Shown one piece after another: positions 1 through 7,452 of a stretch of 37,948 nucleotides of DNA. Position 1 is the stretch's first letter. Each line of letters starts with the position of its first letter. The stretch is from WQXF01 sp031552825 (GTDB lineage Bacteria > Bacillota > Clostridia > Christensenellales > Aristaeellaceae). The notes under the pieces are model-generated. The model did not search any database. It saw nothing but the letters and a program-made list of their open reading frames with translations, and was not told where the DNA came from. The translations under genes were made by a program, and so were the position numbers. Where the stretch lies: the NCBI GenBank assembly GCA_031552825.1, contig JAVBMD010000042.1, forward strand, positions 1-37,948. The letters run 5' to 3'.

Positions 1-348
1 GACAAACTGATTCATGAATATGATTTCGGCAGCACGACCGAGTGCTTGATTACGGTCATCGCTGAGACGGAAAGATCACCGCAAAAGCAGGCTGTTCGCC
101 TTTTGGCCAGAAACATGCCGCCACAATTCATGTGCGCATCCTGCGGGCAAGCAGCGACGCATATCTGCTGCGAATGTATGTACGAGGTAGAGAACCCGTT
201 CTTCTGCGAGGATTGCATGGATGCACATGAACACGAAATGTTCCTGCCTATCACCAACTCACCGCGCATGGGTGAATGCGGGTATGACGGGGAGCAGGAT
301 GTGTTCGCGTATGGAAGTGGTAGCTTGAAGAGTAGCGGTGTGCGTTGA
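1..348 (+). CDS. pRiA4b ORF-3-like protein, C-terminal part
   Basis: This frame is open from the left window edge and stops at 348, so the N-terminus lies outside. It begins DKLIHEYDFGSTTE, which matches the YDFGS core typical of plasmid pRiA4b ORF-3-family proteins (often found with IS and plasmid genes). A C-terminal extension follows with a probable zinc ribbon: paired cysteines CASC, CCEC and FCEDC within about 45 residues, then NSPRMGECGYDG. I recall that ending from longer family members. The biochemical function of the family is unknown. G+C is lower than in the downstream housekeeping genes, which fits an accessory gene. An ATG at 46 exists, but homology extends upstream of it, so I treat the gene as truncated by the window rather than starting there. 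Confidence 0.7.
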   Translation, partial: DKLIHEYDFGSTTECLITVIAETERSPQKQAVRLLARNMPPQFMCASCGQAATHICCECMYEVENPFFCEDCMDAHEHEMFLPITNSPRMGECGYDGEQDVFAYGSGSLKSSGVR

Positions 349-402
349 GCTGTTAGCTGATACTCCGAGGGCAAAGATTGAGTTTGGGTAGGTGTGGGGA
401 AA

Positions 403-1431
403 ATGAAAGCTACAATCAATAAGCCTGTAAGCATATCACCTGTGCTCTTGGGCACCCAATTGTATACATCTACGATAGCGAAACTTAAGCAATATAGATC
501 GAAGTTGTTTTCTATTGCTCGCGTTTCGAGCATTTATGATATGCCCAACACAGATACGCTCGACTGGGGATATTCGAAAGAACTGTTGAGAAATATCATT
601 AAGGCAGATCCCGGTTGGGATTTGACATTAGGGCTTATCGAAACTCGGCTGGAGGGAAGCTACTTCACGCGCTGCCCCTCGCCGAACGTATATGTAACCA
701 CCTTCTATCAGGCGGCCGACATTCTTCAAGACGCTGAAATAGACTTGTTCCACTATTTGCTCAAGACAATATACGCAAATATCACTCGGTTTCACATGCG
801 TGCGGATGACATAAACTACAAATATCCCTCTCATCATGAAACGAGAGGATGTATATTCGATATGACAGGCAATAAAGGTGATCTTGTCTACGCATGCACG
901 GATATGCGGCTTTGCGAAGAATATGAGGCCGCGCTGCCCAAGTACGCGCCGATTCTGACGGTGCTACCCCTCGCCCGCGAGGCCGACAAGGCGTACGAGG
1001 GCTATTTCAGCGTGGACAAGAAGGGCAAGCTCAAGGATACGCGGGGCGACACCGCCGACGACCAGGACACCTACGCCCTGATCATGCGGGACAAGGAGCG
1101 GCTGTTGTCCTTCGAAACCCCGCTTCGATTCATCTTCTCCCACAGCGCGCTGAAGGAAGGCTGGGACAACCCCACGTGTTTCAGGTCTGCACGCTGCTGG
1201 AGCAGTCCAGCGCGTTGTCGGCGCGGCAGAAGATCGGGCGCGGCCTGCGGCTTTGCGTCAACCAGCAGGGCGAGCGGCTATACGACCGCCAGACCAACAT
1301 GCTGCACGTCATCGCCAGCGAGCATTTCGCCGAGTTTGCCGACAACCTGCAGCGGGAGATCGAGCGGGAGACCGGCGTCAGGTTCGGCACGCTGGACATC
1401 GCCAGCTTCATCGACATCGAGGTTCCAGTAG
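403..1431 (+). CDS. Chimeric ORF: unknown protein fused to a Res fragment
   Basis: The frame opens at GTG 394 or ATG 403. The ATG is preceded by a GGGG stretch and is the likelier start. Roughly the first 170 residues are from a protein I do not recognise. It is not membrane-like and contains CIFDMTGNKGDLVYAC near its end. From about 910 the protein becomes the C-terminal half of a type III restriction Res subunit, marked by GYFSVDKKGKLKDT and FIFSHSALKEGWDNP. After about 1172 this frame reads out-of-frame nonsense up to the stop at 1431, because the Res reading continues in another frame. The first part is AT-richer than what follows, and the change coincides with the change in homology. It is probably a deletion or recombination junction and not a functional fusion. 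Confidence 0.45.
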   Translation: MKATINKPVSISPVLLGTQLYTSTIAKLKQYRSKLFSIARVSSIYDMPNTDTLDWGYSKELLRNIIKADPGWDLTLGLIETRLEGSYFTRCPSPNVYVTTFYQAADILQDAEIDLFHYLLKTIYANITRFHMRADDINYKYPSHHETRGCIFDMTGNKGDLVYACTDMRLCEEYEAALPKYAPILTVLPLAREADKAYEGYFSVDKKGKLKDTRGDTADDQDTYALIMRDKERLLSFETPLRFIFSHSALKEGWDNPTCFRSARCWSSPARCRRGRRSGAACGFASTSRASGYTTARPTCCTSSPASISPSLPTTCSGRSSGRPASGSARWTSPASSTSRFQ

Positions 1432-2295
1432 AGGTGGCGGTGAATCTTGGACTTGACGTGCCACAGGAGCAGATTGCGGCGGCGCAAGAAGATGCTGATA
1501 ATACCGATAACATGAGCGGCGCGGCGCAACCAGTCTCGTCTTTCACAGCCGCGTCAGGCTTGGAAAGCGAGCCTGTTCTGCCCGTATTCACCCCCGCGCC
1601 CAAAACCCGTGCCCACCGTGAAACTGGGCCACGAAGGCGCGGAGCGGGTGCTGACCGTCCTTGCCCAACAGGGCGTGATCGACAAGAAGGGCAAGATCAC
1701 CGCCAGCGGGCGTGAGAAGATCGAGCAAGGTCAACTCGCCCTGCCCGAAGCGTATCAGCCCATCGCCAATCCGATCATCGCCCAGATCCGTCAGGCTAAC
1801 ACCAAGATTGAGGTGCGGGACGCATCCAAGGAAATCGTAGTGCGCACGCGGAAGGAGCGCTTCTTTTCGCCGGAGTTTCTGGCGATCTGGGAGCGCATCC
1901 GGCAAAAGACGCTGTAGCGGGTGAAGATGGACAAGGAGCGCTTCATCGAGGCGTCCGCCGCAAAGCTGTCCATGATGCCGCCCATCCAACGCAGCCGCAT
2001 CGTGGAGACCACCGCCAAGGTGGACGTGAAGAAGAGCGGCGTCACGGCGCAGGAAACCCACACCCGCGCGGTAGCCATCGAACACGAGCCCACGCCCCTG
2101 CCGGACGTGCTCACCATCCTGCGCGGCGAGCTTCGGCTGAGTAAGGCGACGCTGCTGGAGATTTTCAGGCGCAGCGGACGCTTGGGCGACTACCTGAACA
2201 ACTCTGAGCTGTTCATGGAGCAGGCGCTTGCCATCCTCAAGGACTGCAAAGCGGAGATGATCATGGACGGCATAAAATGCTTAAGGAGATATTGA
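910..2295 (+). pseudogene. Type III restriction enzyme Res subunit, decayed C-terminal remnant
   Basis: Homology to the helicase/endonuclease Res subunit runs through three frames. It begins at about 910 (EEYEAALPKYAPILTVLP), passes the GWDNP motif, then shifts near 1172, where four C residues stand where five would keep frame. It continues as VFQVCTLLEQ and QKIGRGLRLCVNQQGERLYD, which is the motif VI region. It shifts back near 1602, where an AAAA run appears to have one extra A. It then meets an in-frame TAG at 1915-1917 where a sense codon is expected before RVKMDKERFIE. It ends IMDGIKCLRRY at 2295. The whole N-terminal DEAD-type ATPase half and the PD-(D/E)XK nuclease at the far C-terminus are missing, as is any Mod methyltransferase. 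It is not functional as read. Indels in short homopolymers could be sequencing errors, but the missing ends could not. Confidence 0.8.
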
Positions 2296-2365
2296 AAAGC
2301 AGGCCAATGCAACGGTTCATTGGAAGCGCAACGCCAGCTTTTTCATCGCGGGACAGTTCCTGTCC

Positions 2366-3568
2366 ATGTTCGGTTCCATGCTGGTTTCCCACGCGATCAC
2401 CTGGCACATCACGCTTCAGGAGCAGTCTGGCGGGCTGATCGCCCTGTTCACCTGCGCTGCCATGCTGCCGTTGGTGTTCATCTCGCCCTTTGCCGGGGTA
2501 TGGGCGGATCGATATAACCGCAAACTACTGGTGAACATCGCCGACGGCGCGATTGCCCTGATTACGCTCGTGGTCGCCATTTTCTACCGGCTGGGCTTTC
2601 AAAGCGTTTGGTTTCTGCTGGCGGCGGTAATCGCGCGGAGCATCGGCCAAGGCGTGCAGCAGCCTGCCGTGGGTGCGCTGATTCCGCAGATCGTGCCCGA
2701 GGAACACCTCACGCGCTTTAACGGCATCCAGAGCACGGCACAATCGCTGACCATGTTTGCCGCGCCCATGGCGGCCGGCGCGCTGCTTACCTTTATGCCC
2801 ATCGAAACCATCTTCTTTATCGACGTCGTCACCGCCGCCATCGGCATCGCCGTGGTGCTGTTCTGCGTGAAGGTCGCGGGCGTCACCGCCCCGCAGGCAC
2901 ACGCGTCCGGCGCAAAGGCATATTACCACGAGATGATGGAGGGGCTGCGCTTTATTGGCGGCGCGGCGTGGCTAAAGGTACTGTTTGTGTCCACGGCGGC
3001 GTTCTGTGTGCTGGCGTCGCCCGCCGCGATGCTGACGCCGCTGCAGGTAACGCGCACGTTCGGCGGGGACGTCTGGCGGCTGACGGCCATAGAGATCGCG
3101 TTCTCCGTAGGCATGATGGCAGGCGGCGTGCTGATCGCGATCTGGGGCGGATTCAAAAACAAGGTGCACACAATGGTGTTGGCGTGGCTGCTGTTTGGCG
3201 TGGCCACGGTGCTGTTCGGCATCATCCCGAATTTCTGGGTGTATCTGGGGGTCATGGTGTTCTGCGGATGCACCATGCCTTTGTACAACACGCCGAGCAT
3301 GACGCTGCTGCAAACCAACGTGCCCGGCCACATGATGGGACGGGTGTTCAGCGCCATCGGCGTGGTCAACGGGCTGGGCATGCCGCTGGGCATGGCGCTG
3401 TTCGGCCCGCTGGGCGACGCCTTCCGGATCGAGTGGCTGCTGATCGTCACCGGTGTGTTGTTGGTCGTGGGCGGGTTTCTGCTGTACGGGCAGCGGACGT
3501 TCGTTCAGGCCGGTGCGCCGCGGGCACCGCAGGTTCCGCTAGCCGAGGGCGAAGCGACGCAGCCGTGA
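2366..3568 (+). CDS. MFS transporter, Mef/enterobactin-exporter-like (MFS_3)
   Basis: This is a polytopic inner-membrane protein of about 400 residues with around 12 hydrophobic helices. The motif-A loop GVWADRYNRK lies between TM2 and TM3, typical of the MFS drug or siderophore exporters related to MefA and EntS. It probably exports a small molecule by proton antiport, but the substrate cannot be told. Homology starts upstream of the ATG at 2366: the codons from 2321 read WKRNASFFIAGQFLS, the normal first helix. No in-frame ATG, GTG or TTG exists between the upstream stop (2282) and 2366. A ribosome-binding-like AAGGAG at 2283-2288 precedes an ATG-led frame that is out of register. The 5' end therefore looks damaged or frameshifted right where the Res remnant stops, and the gene may be inactive or start at a non-standard codon. 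Confidence 0.75.
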   Translation: MFGSMLVSHAITWHITLQEQSGGLIALFTCAAMLPLVFISPFAGVWADRYNRKLLVNIADGAIALITLVVAIFYRLGFQSVWFLLAAVIARSIGQGVQQPAVGALIPQIVPEEHLTRFNGIQSTAQSLTMFAAPMAAGALLTFMPIETIFFIDVVTAAIGIAVVLFCVKVAGVTAPQAHASGAKAYYHEMMEGLRFIGGAAWLKVLFVSTAAFCVLASPAAMLTPLQVTRTFGGDVWRLTAIEIAFSVGMMAGGVLIAIWGGFKNKVHTMVLAWLLFGVATVLFGIIPNFWVYLGVMVFCGCTMPLYNTPSMTLLQTNVPGHMMGRVFSAIGVVNGLGMPLGMALFGPLGDAFRIEWLLIVTGVLLVVGGFLLYGQRTFVQAGAPRAPQVPLAEGEATQP

Positions 3569-3640
3569 CGGGCGAATGCCGAATGGATCAGAGCAAAAGC
3601 ATTTATATTTTCATTCATAGGAAATGAATGAAGTTGCGCC

Positions 3641-3771
3641 CCGAAGGTTTCAAAAGGGCGATCGGAAAGCCCTTTTGTCGCCCGTGAGGGCGAAATCTCT
3701 GCTCAAATCGAGGAGTATTTCGCTCCCTTCGGGGAGCGACCAGGGCTTTGCGATCGCCCTGGACCTTCGCA
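3641..3771. repeat. R1 family repeat, inverted pair
   Basis: Two copies of a roughly 55-bp unit lie head to head: 3641-3695 forward and about 3717-3771 reversed. The unit has the form CCGAAGG, a stretch, then an inverted repeat (AAAGGGC/GCCCTTT type), then GTCGC and a GGCGAAAT-like end. Related units lie at 13731, 19730, 19814 (reversed), 23680 and 33131 (reversed). The paired arrangement resembles bacterial REP/BIME elements. The unit also shares its 5' flank (AAAAGCATTT and GCGCCCCGAAGG) with the copy at 33131-33192. It occupies most of the 363-bp gap before the first kinase gene, and I see no gene in the rest of that gap. Confidence 0.7.
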
Positions 3772-3931
3772 GCGCCGCTCTCATAGGTAAATGCTTTTGC
3801 TCTGCCGGGTGGAATTATTTGCTATACAATATTGCTACCAATATCGTATAATGGAAAATATTTTACTGCACCGCTGCGGAAAGCAGCTGCGAACTGATGC
3901 AAAATACCGTAGCGATTGGGGTGTATGTCCA

Positions 3932-5299
3932 ATGTATCCCGCTTTTGCCTATACGCGCCAAATGGAATTGATCCTCGCGCTAATCGCCTTCGCGGAAACA
4001 TTTTGTGTCACCCTCATGATGTCCAACATCCTGCTGCGGATTTTGGGGCTAAAAGCAAGCGCAAAGCAAAAGGTTCTGTTTGCGTTTCTTACCGGAACCC
4101 TTGCGCAGAACGTGCTGATCTACGGGCTATATCTGATTGGCGGAAGCAACTCTTTTGACCGGACGATGCACCTGATCGTCACCTCCCCGAACGTGCTGCA
4201 CGCGCTGCTCTATTACTACGCGGCGGAAAAGATCCTCGGGCTATCCAAGGTGCGTTCCGTAAAGATTACTAGCTATGTCTACCTGATTTGGATTATCAAC
4301 CGGCAAGTCAACCGCACGGTGGGCGCCATCTTTTTTTCGCAAAACGAGGCGATGTACAATTACCTAAAGGACACGTTTCAGCAAATTGTTTATATCGCCA
4401 TCTTCCTGATCGCGTATTCGATCGCCGTCGCTTGGATCAAGCGCAGGAATTTTATATGGCAGATCTCCGACACGATGTTTTTCAATCGTCGAAGGGAAAT
4501 TTTTATCTATCTGGCCAAAGCATCCTTTGCCTACGCGGTGATGCTGGCAATTCCACTCCTCATAAGCGACTTGGTGATCGCGTACTTTATGGTGCTGCTC
4601 ATCCTCGCGCTATTTTTCACCGTCTCCTTCTGTGTGGACACCATCGCCTACAAAAACCAAACCATCGCCAGGCATGAAACGCACATCAGCGCGCTGTTTA
4701 AGGGCATGGAGGAACTGCGCGGCATCAAGCACGACTTCAACAACATCCTGCATACCTACAGCGGCTTTTTGGAGCTGGAGGAATACGAGGGGCTGCAAAA
4801 GTACCACGCCTCCCTGCTCTCGGCCACATCCCACGCGGGCAGCATGATAGAGCTTTCGCAGAAGATGCACGAGAACCCGGCGATCATTTCGCTCCTGATG
4901 GATAAGCTCGAGGACGCCGACAAACGCAACGTCAAGCTCATCATCTCGCTCCAATGCAGCATGGAGGACATGCACATCGACAATACCGACGCTTCGCGCA
5001 TCCTATCCTGCCTGCTGGACAACGCGATCGAGGCGGCAAGAGCCTCCGAGCAGCGCAAGGCCTATTTGTCCATCGAATCGAAAAAGCCGCATTCCAAAAT
5101 GGTGATCGTATCCAACAGCGCATCAGAGCCGGTGGACATCAACGCGATCATGGTAGGCGGCATGTCCACGCCGCCCGGCCACAAAGAACCCGGCTTGACG
5201 AGCATCCGCTCGATCCTCAACAAATACGAAAACAGCTCGTTCCAATTGAAGTATTTCAATCAGGAAGTATCGGCCTATATCGAGCTGAGCGAGACGTGA
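3932..5299 (+). CDS. AgrC-like GHKL sensor histidine kinase 1
   Basis: This is a 455-residue membrane kinase. About six or seven hydrophobic segments (residues 1-235) precede a cytoplasmic DHp/GHKL kinase module. The phospho-acceptor is probably His267 in GIKHDFNNIL. The N-box is LLDNAIEAA (Asn364) and a short G-box GLTSIRSIL lies near the end. This is the HPK10/AgrC-ComD architecture, normally used for peptide or small-ligand sensing. I chose the start MYPAFAYT because the paralogue at 5924 begins MYPDFAYT and both have a purine-rich GGGGTG/GAGGTG about 9 bases upstream. The open frame continues upstream to 3791 but is not conserved there. A terminator follows at 5331. No AgrB, AgrD or LytTR regulator is in the window. 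The C-terminal half is almost identical to kinase 2. Confidence 0.85.
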   Translation: MYPAFAYTRQMELILALIAFAETFCVTLMMSNILLRILGLKASAKQKVLFAFLTGTLAQNVLIYGLYLIGGSNSFDRTMHLIVTSPNVLHALLYYYAAEKILGLSKVRSVKITSYVYLIWIINRQVNRTVGAIFFSQNEAMYNYLKDTFQQIVYIAIFLIAYSIAVAWIKRRNFIWQISDTMFFNRRREIFIYLAKASFAYAVMLAIPLLISDLVIAYFMVLLILALFFTVSFCVDTIAYKNQTIARHETHISALFKGMEELRGIKHDFNNILHTYSGFLELEEYEGLQKYHASLLSATSHAGSMIELSQKMHENPAIISLLMDKLEDADKRNVKLIISLQCSMEDMHIDNTDASRILSCLLDNAIEAARASEQRKAYLSIESKKPHSKMVIVSNSASEPVDINAIMVGGMSTPPGHKEPGLTSIRSILNKYENSSFQLKYFNQEVSAYIELSET

Positions 5300-5330
5300 T
5301 CGTACTATAATAATAAGAATCAAAAGGGTA

Positions 5331-5366
5331 GCGGCAGGCTCGTTTTGTGCCTGCCGCCTTTTTTGT
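5331..5366 (+). terminator. Rho-independent terminator after kinase 1
   Basis: A perfect 9-bp stem (GCGGCAGGC at 5331-5339 with GCCTGCCGC at 5349-5357) and a 9-base loop are followed by a CTTTTTTG run. It lies about 30 bases after the kinase 1 stop, so kinase 1 is a separate transcription unit from the receiver and kinase 2. Confidence 0.9.
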
Positions 5367-5398
5367 ATTTTCTTGTGCAGCAATTTGTATTATTTTGG

Positions 5399-5427
5399 TT
5401 GAAAAATACTGATTTTTACTATACAAT
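5399..5427 (+). promoter_or_regulatory. Sigma-A promoter for receiver/kinase 2 operon
   Basis: TTGAAA at 5399-5404 and TACAAT at 5422-5427 are separated by 17 bp in an AT-rich gap. The nearest downstream gene is the receiver at 5509. The leader of about 75 bases is AT-rich with no obvious hairpin. Confidence 0.65.
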
Positions 5428-5508
5428 GTTATTTCCAAACAATGCTAATTTTTTCATTGTGAAATTCGAAGGCTTATATACACTACAGAAAGGAGCTGTA
5501 TCGGCAAT

Positions 5509-5910
5509 TTGAGTGCTTCAGAAAAAAACCCGTATCGGTGTCTTATTATGGAGGACAATGTTCCCGCCGCCGAACTGATGAAAATCTTCTTGAAAAAACA
5601 TGATATTTCGGCCGAAATTGCCGTGAACGGCAAAGTGGGTTTGGATATGTTCCTCGAAGACCCATCGGGCTATCATGCGGTTTTTTTGGATATTCAAATG
5701 CCGGAAATGGACGGCTACGAAGTGGCGCAACGGATACGGCAGAGCGGCACGGAAAACGCCTCGACCATACCGCTGATCGCAATGTCCGGCTCCAACACGG
5801 GCGATACCGCGGCGGAAAGCAGGTTCAACCTCTTCCTGCGCAAGCCCTTCGAGTTTCGCTCGCTGTATGACGCCCTGTTCAAGCTCTTGCAAAATAGCCG
5901 TTGCGATTGA
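5509..5910 (+). CDS. Stand-alone response-regulator receiver domain
   Basis: The 133-residue protein consists only of a CheY-like receiver. The acidic pair is Glu15-Asp16 (IMEDN), the phospho-acceptor is Asp61 in FLDIQMPEMDGYE, the conserved Ser/Thr is Ser93 (AMSGS), and the lysine is Lys112 (LRKPF). There is no DNA-binding or enzymatic output domain, so it should act as a Spo0F/CheY-type phosphate carrier or by protein contact. The start is TTG at 5509, with AAGGAG at 5490-5495; the spacing of 13 is long. No later start leaves the first beta strand intact. It is co-directional with kinase 2, whose ATG lies 13 bases after this stop, so the two are almost certainly one operon. Confidence 0.88.
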   Translation: MSASEKNPYRCLIMEDNVPAAELMKIFLKKHDISAEIAVNGKVGLDMFLEDPSGYHAVFLDIQMPEMDGYEVAQRIRQSGTENASTIPLIAMSGSNTGDTAAESRFNLFLRKPFEFRSLYDALFKLLQNSRCD

Positions 5911-5923
5911 GGTGTGTGTCCAC

Positions 5924-7291
5924 ATGTATCCCGACTTTGCTTACACGCGCGAAATGCAGTTGATCCTCGCCTTGGTCACCTTCCTCGAAACATTTTGCAC
6001 CACCGTCATGATGTCCAACCTTTTGCTGCAGATTTCCGGACTAAAAGCCAGCCGGAAGCAAAAGGTTCTTTTTGCGTTCCTTACCGGAACCGTCGCGCAA
6101 AATGTGCTGATTTATGGGCTCTACCTTAGCGGCGGCATGGTTTCCTTTAGCAAGGTGATGTACTATGTGGTCGTTTCTCCGAACTTCATACACGCGCTGT
6201 TTTACTACTACGCGGCGCAGAAGATATTGGGTCTCTCACAGGTGCGCTCGGTAAGGCTTACGGGCTACATCTATCTGATCTGGGTAATAGACAGGCAGCT
6301 CAACCGGGTGCTGGGCGCCGTCATCTTTGTGCAAAGCTGGGTATCGTATAACTTCATGGCGGATGCCTTTCAGCAGATCACTTGCTTTATCATCTTCTGG
6401 ATTGCCTATTCGCTGGCGCTGGCGTGGGTGAAGCGAAAGAATTTCATTTGGCAAATCTCCGAAGCGATGTTTTGCAACAAGCGGAAGGAGATCCTCCTCT
6501 ATCTATCCAAAGCCGTATTTGTCTATGCCGTAATCGTGACCCTACCGATCGTCATGACCGACTTGACGATCGCGTACATGATGTGTCTGCTCGTCCTGCT
6601 GTTTTTTTTCACCATCAACTTCTATATGGACACCATCGCCTACAAAAACCAAACCATCGCCAGACATGAAACGCACATCAGCGCGCTGTTCAAGGGCATG
6701 GAGGAACTGCGCGGGATCAAACACGACTTCAACAACATCCTGCATACCTACAGTGGCTTTTTGGAGCTGGAGGAATATGAGGGGCTGCAAAAGTACCACG
6801 CCTCCCTGCTCTCGGCCACCTCCCACGCGGGCAGCATGATGGAACTTTCGCAGAAGATGCATGAGAACCCGGCGATCATTTCCCTCCTGATGAACAAGCT
6901 CGAGGACGCCAACAAAAGCAACGTCAAGCTCATCATCTCCCTCCAGTGCAGCGTGGAGAACATGCACATCGACAATATGGACGCTTCGCGCATCCTATCG
7001 TGCCTGCTGGACAACGCGATCGAGGCGGCAAGCACTTCCGAGCAGCGCAAGGCCTATTTGTCCATCGAATCGAAAAAGCCGCATTCCAAAATGGTGATCG
7101 TGTCCAACAGCGTATCGGAACCGGTGGATACCAGCGCAATCATGATAAGCGGCATGTCCACAAAGCCCGGGCACAGGGGCGCAGGCTTGACGAACATCCG
7201 CTCGATCCTCACCAAATATGGGAACAGCTCGTTCCAAATGAAATATTTCAATCAAGAAGTTTCGTCCTATATCGAGTTAAGTGAAGCGTAA
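5924..7291 (+). CDS. AgrC-like GHKL sensor histidine kinase 2
   Basis: It has exactly the same length (455 residues) and architecture as kinase 1: a multi-helix membrane sensor (1-235), then DHp with His267 in GIKHDFNNIL, the N-box LLDNAIEAA and the G-box GLTNIRSIL. GAGGTG lies just upstream of the ATG. By eye the sensor half is only about 60-65% identical to kinase 1, whereas the kinase half is about 89% identical over 220 residues, with an unbroken identical run of about 69 residues starting at TIAYKNQTIARHETH. It is the second gene of the receiver-kinase operon. The ligand is unknown. Membrane helices dominate the sensor and there is no large extracellular domain, which suggests a small or membrane-embedded ligand. 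Confidence 0.87.
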   Translation: MYPDFAYTREMQLILALVTFLETFCTTVMMSNLLLQISGLKASRKQKVLFAFLTGTVAQNVLIYGLYLSGGMVSFSKVMYYVVVSPNFIHALFYYYAAQKILGLSQVRSVRLTGYIYLIWVIDRQLNRVLGAVIFVQSWVSYNFMADAFQQITCFIIFWIAYSLALAWVKRKNFIWQISEAMFCNKRKEILLYLSKAVFVYAVIVTLPIVMTDLTIAYMMCLLVLLFFFTINFYMDTIAYKNQTIARHETHISALFKGMEELRGIKHDFNNILHTYSGFLELEEYEGLQKYHASLLSATSHAGSMMELSQKMHENPAIISLLMNKLEDANKSNVKLIISLQCSVENMHIDNMDASRILSCLLDNAIEAASTSEQRKAYLSIESKKPHSKMVIVSNSVSEPVDTSAIMISGMSTKPGHRGAGLTNIRSILTKYGNSSFQMKYFNQEVSSYIELSEA

Positions 7292-7292
7292 C

Positions 7293-7448
7293 CGCGGTTC
7301 AGACCGTCGATAAACGCCCATCTGCGGGTTCAGCCCAGCGCGCGCCTTGCGGCGTATCTGTGTACGCCTCCTGCGGACACGCTTGCGCTTCGCCCACATC
7401 CGGACATTTCTCGACGGCCTAGCTTTGTTGATAGCCTGCGCCGCGGCT
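7293..7448. repeat. R3 family repeat between converging kinases
   Basis: The ends are imperfect inverted repeats: CCGCGGTTCAGACCGTCGAT on the left, and TTTGTTGATAGCCTGCGCCG on the right, followed by CGGC and a run of seven T. The same ends (GCTTCAGACCATCAACAAAG and CTTTGTTGATACGCTGAAAA) bound a second copy at 19691-19906. The right end plus the T-run could serve as a terminator for kinase 2. It fills the whole gap between the convergent kinases 2 and 3. Confidence 0.55.
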
Positions 7449-7452
7449 TTTT

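Noticed and set aside
3819..3852. Promoter for kinase 1 (TATAAT at 3847)
   Set aside because: The -10 is perfect, but no -35 box lies 16-19 bp upstream. The nearest, TTGCTA, is 22 bp away, so I did not list it.
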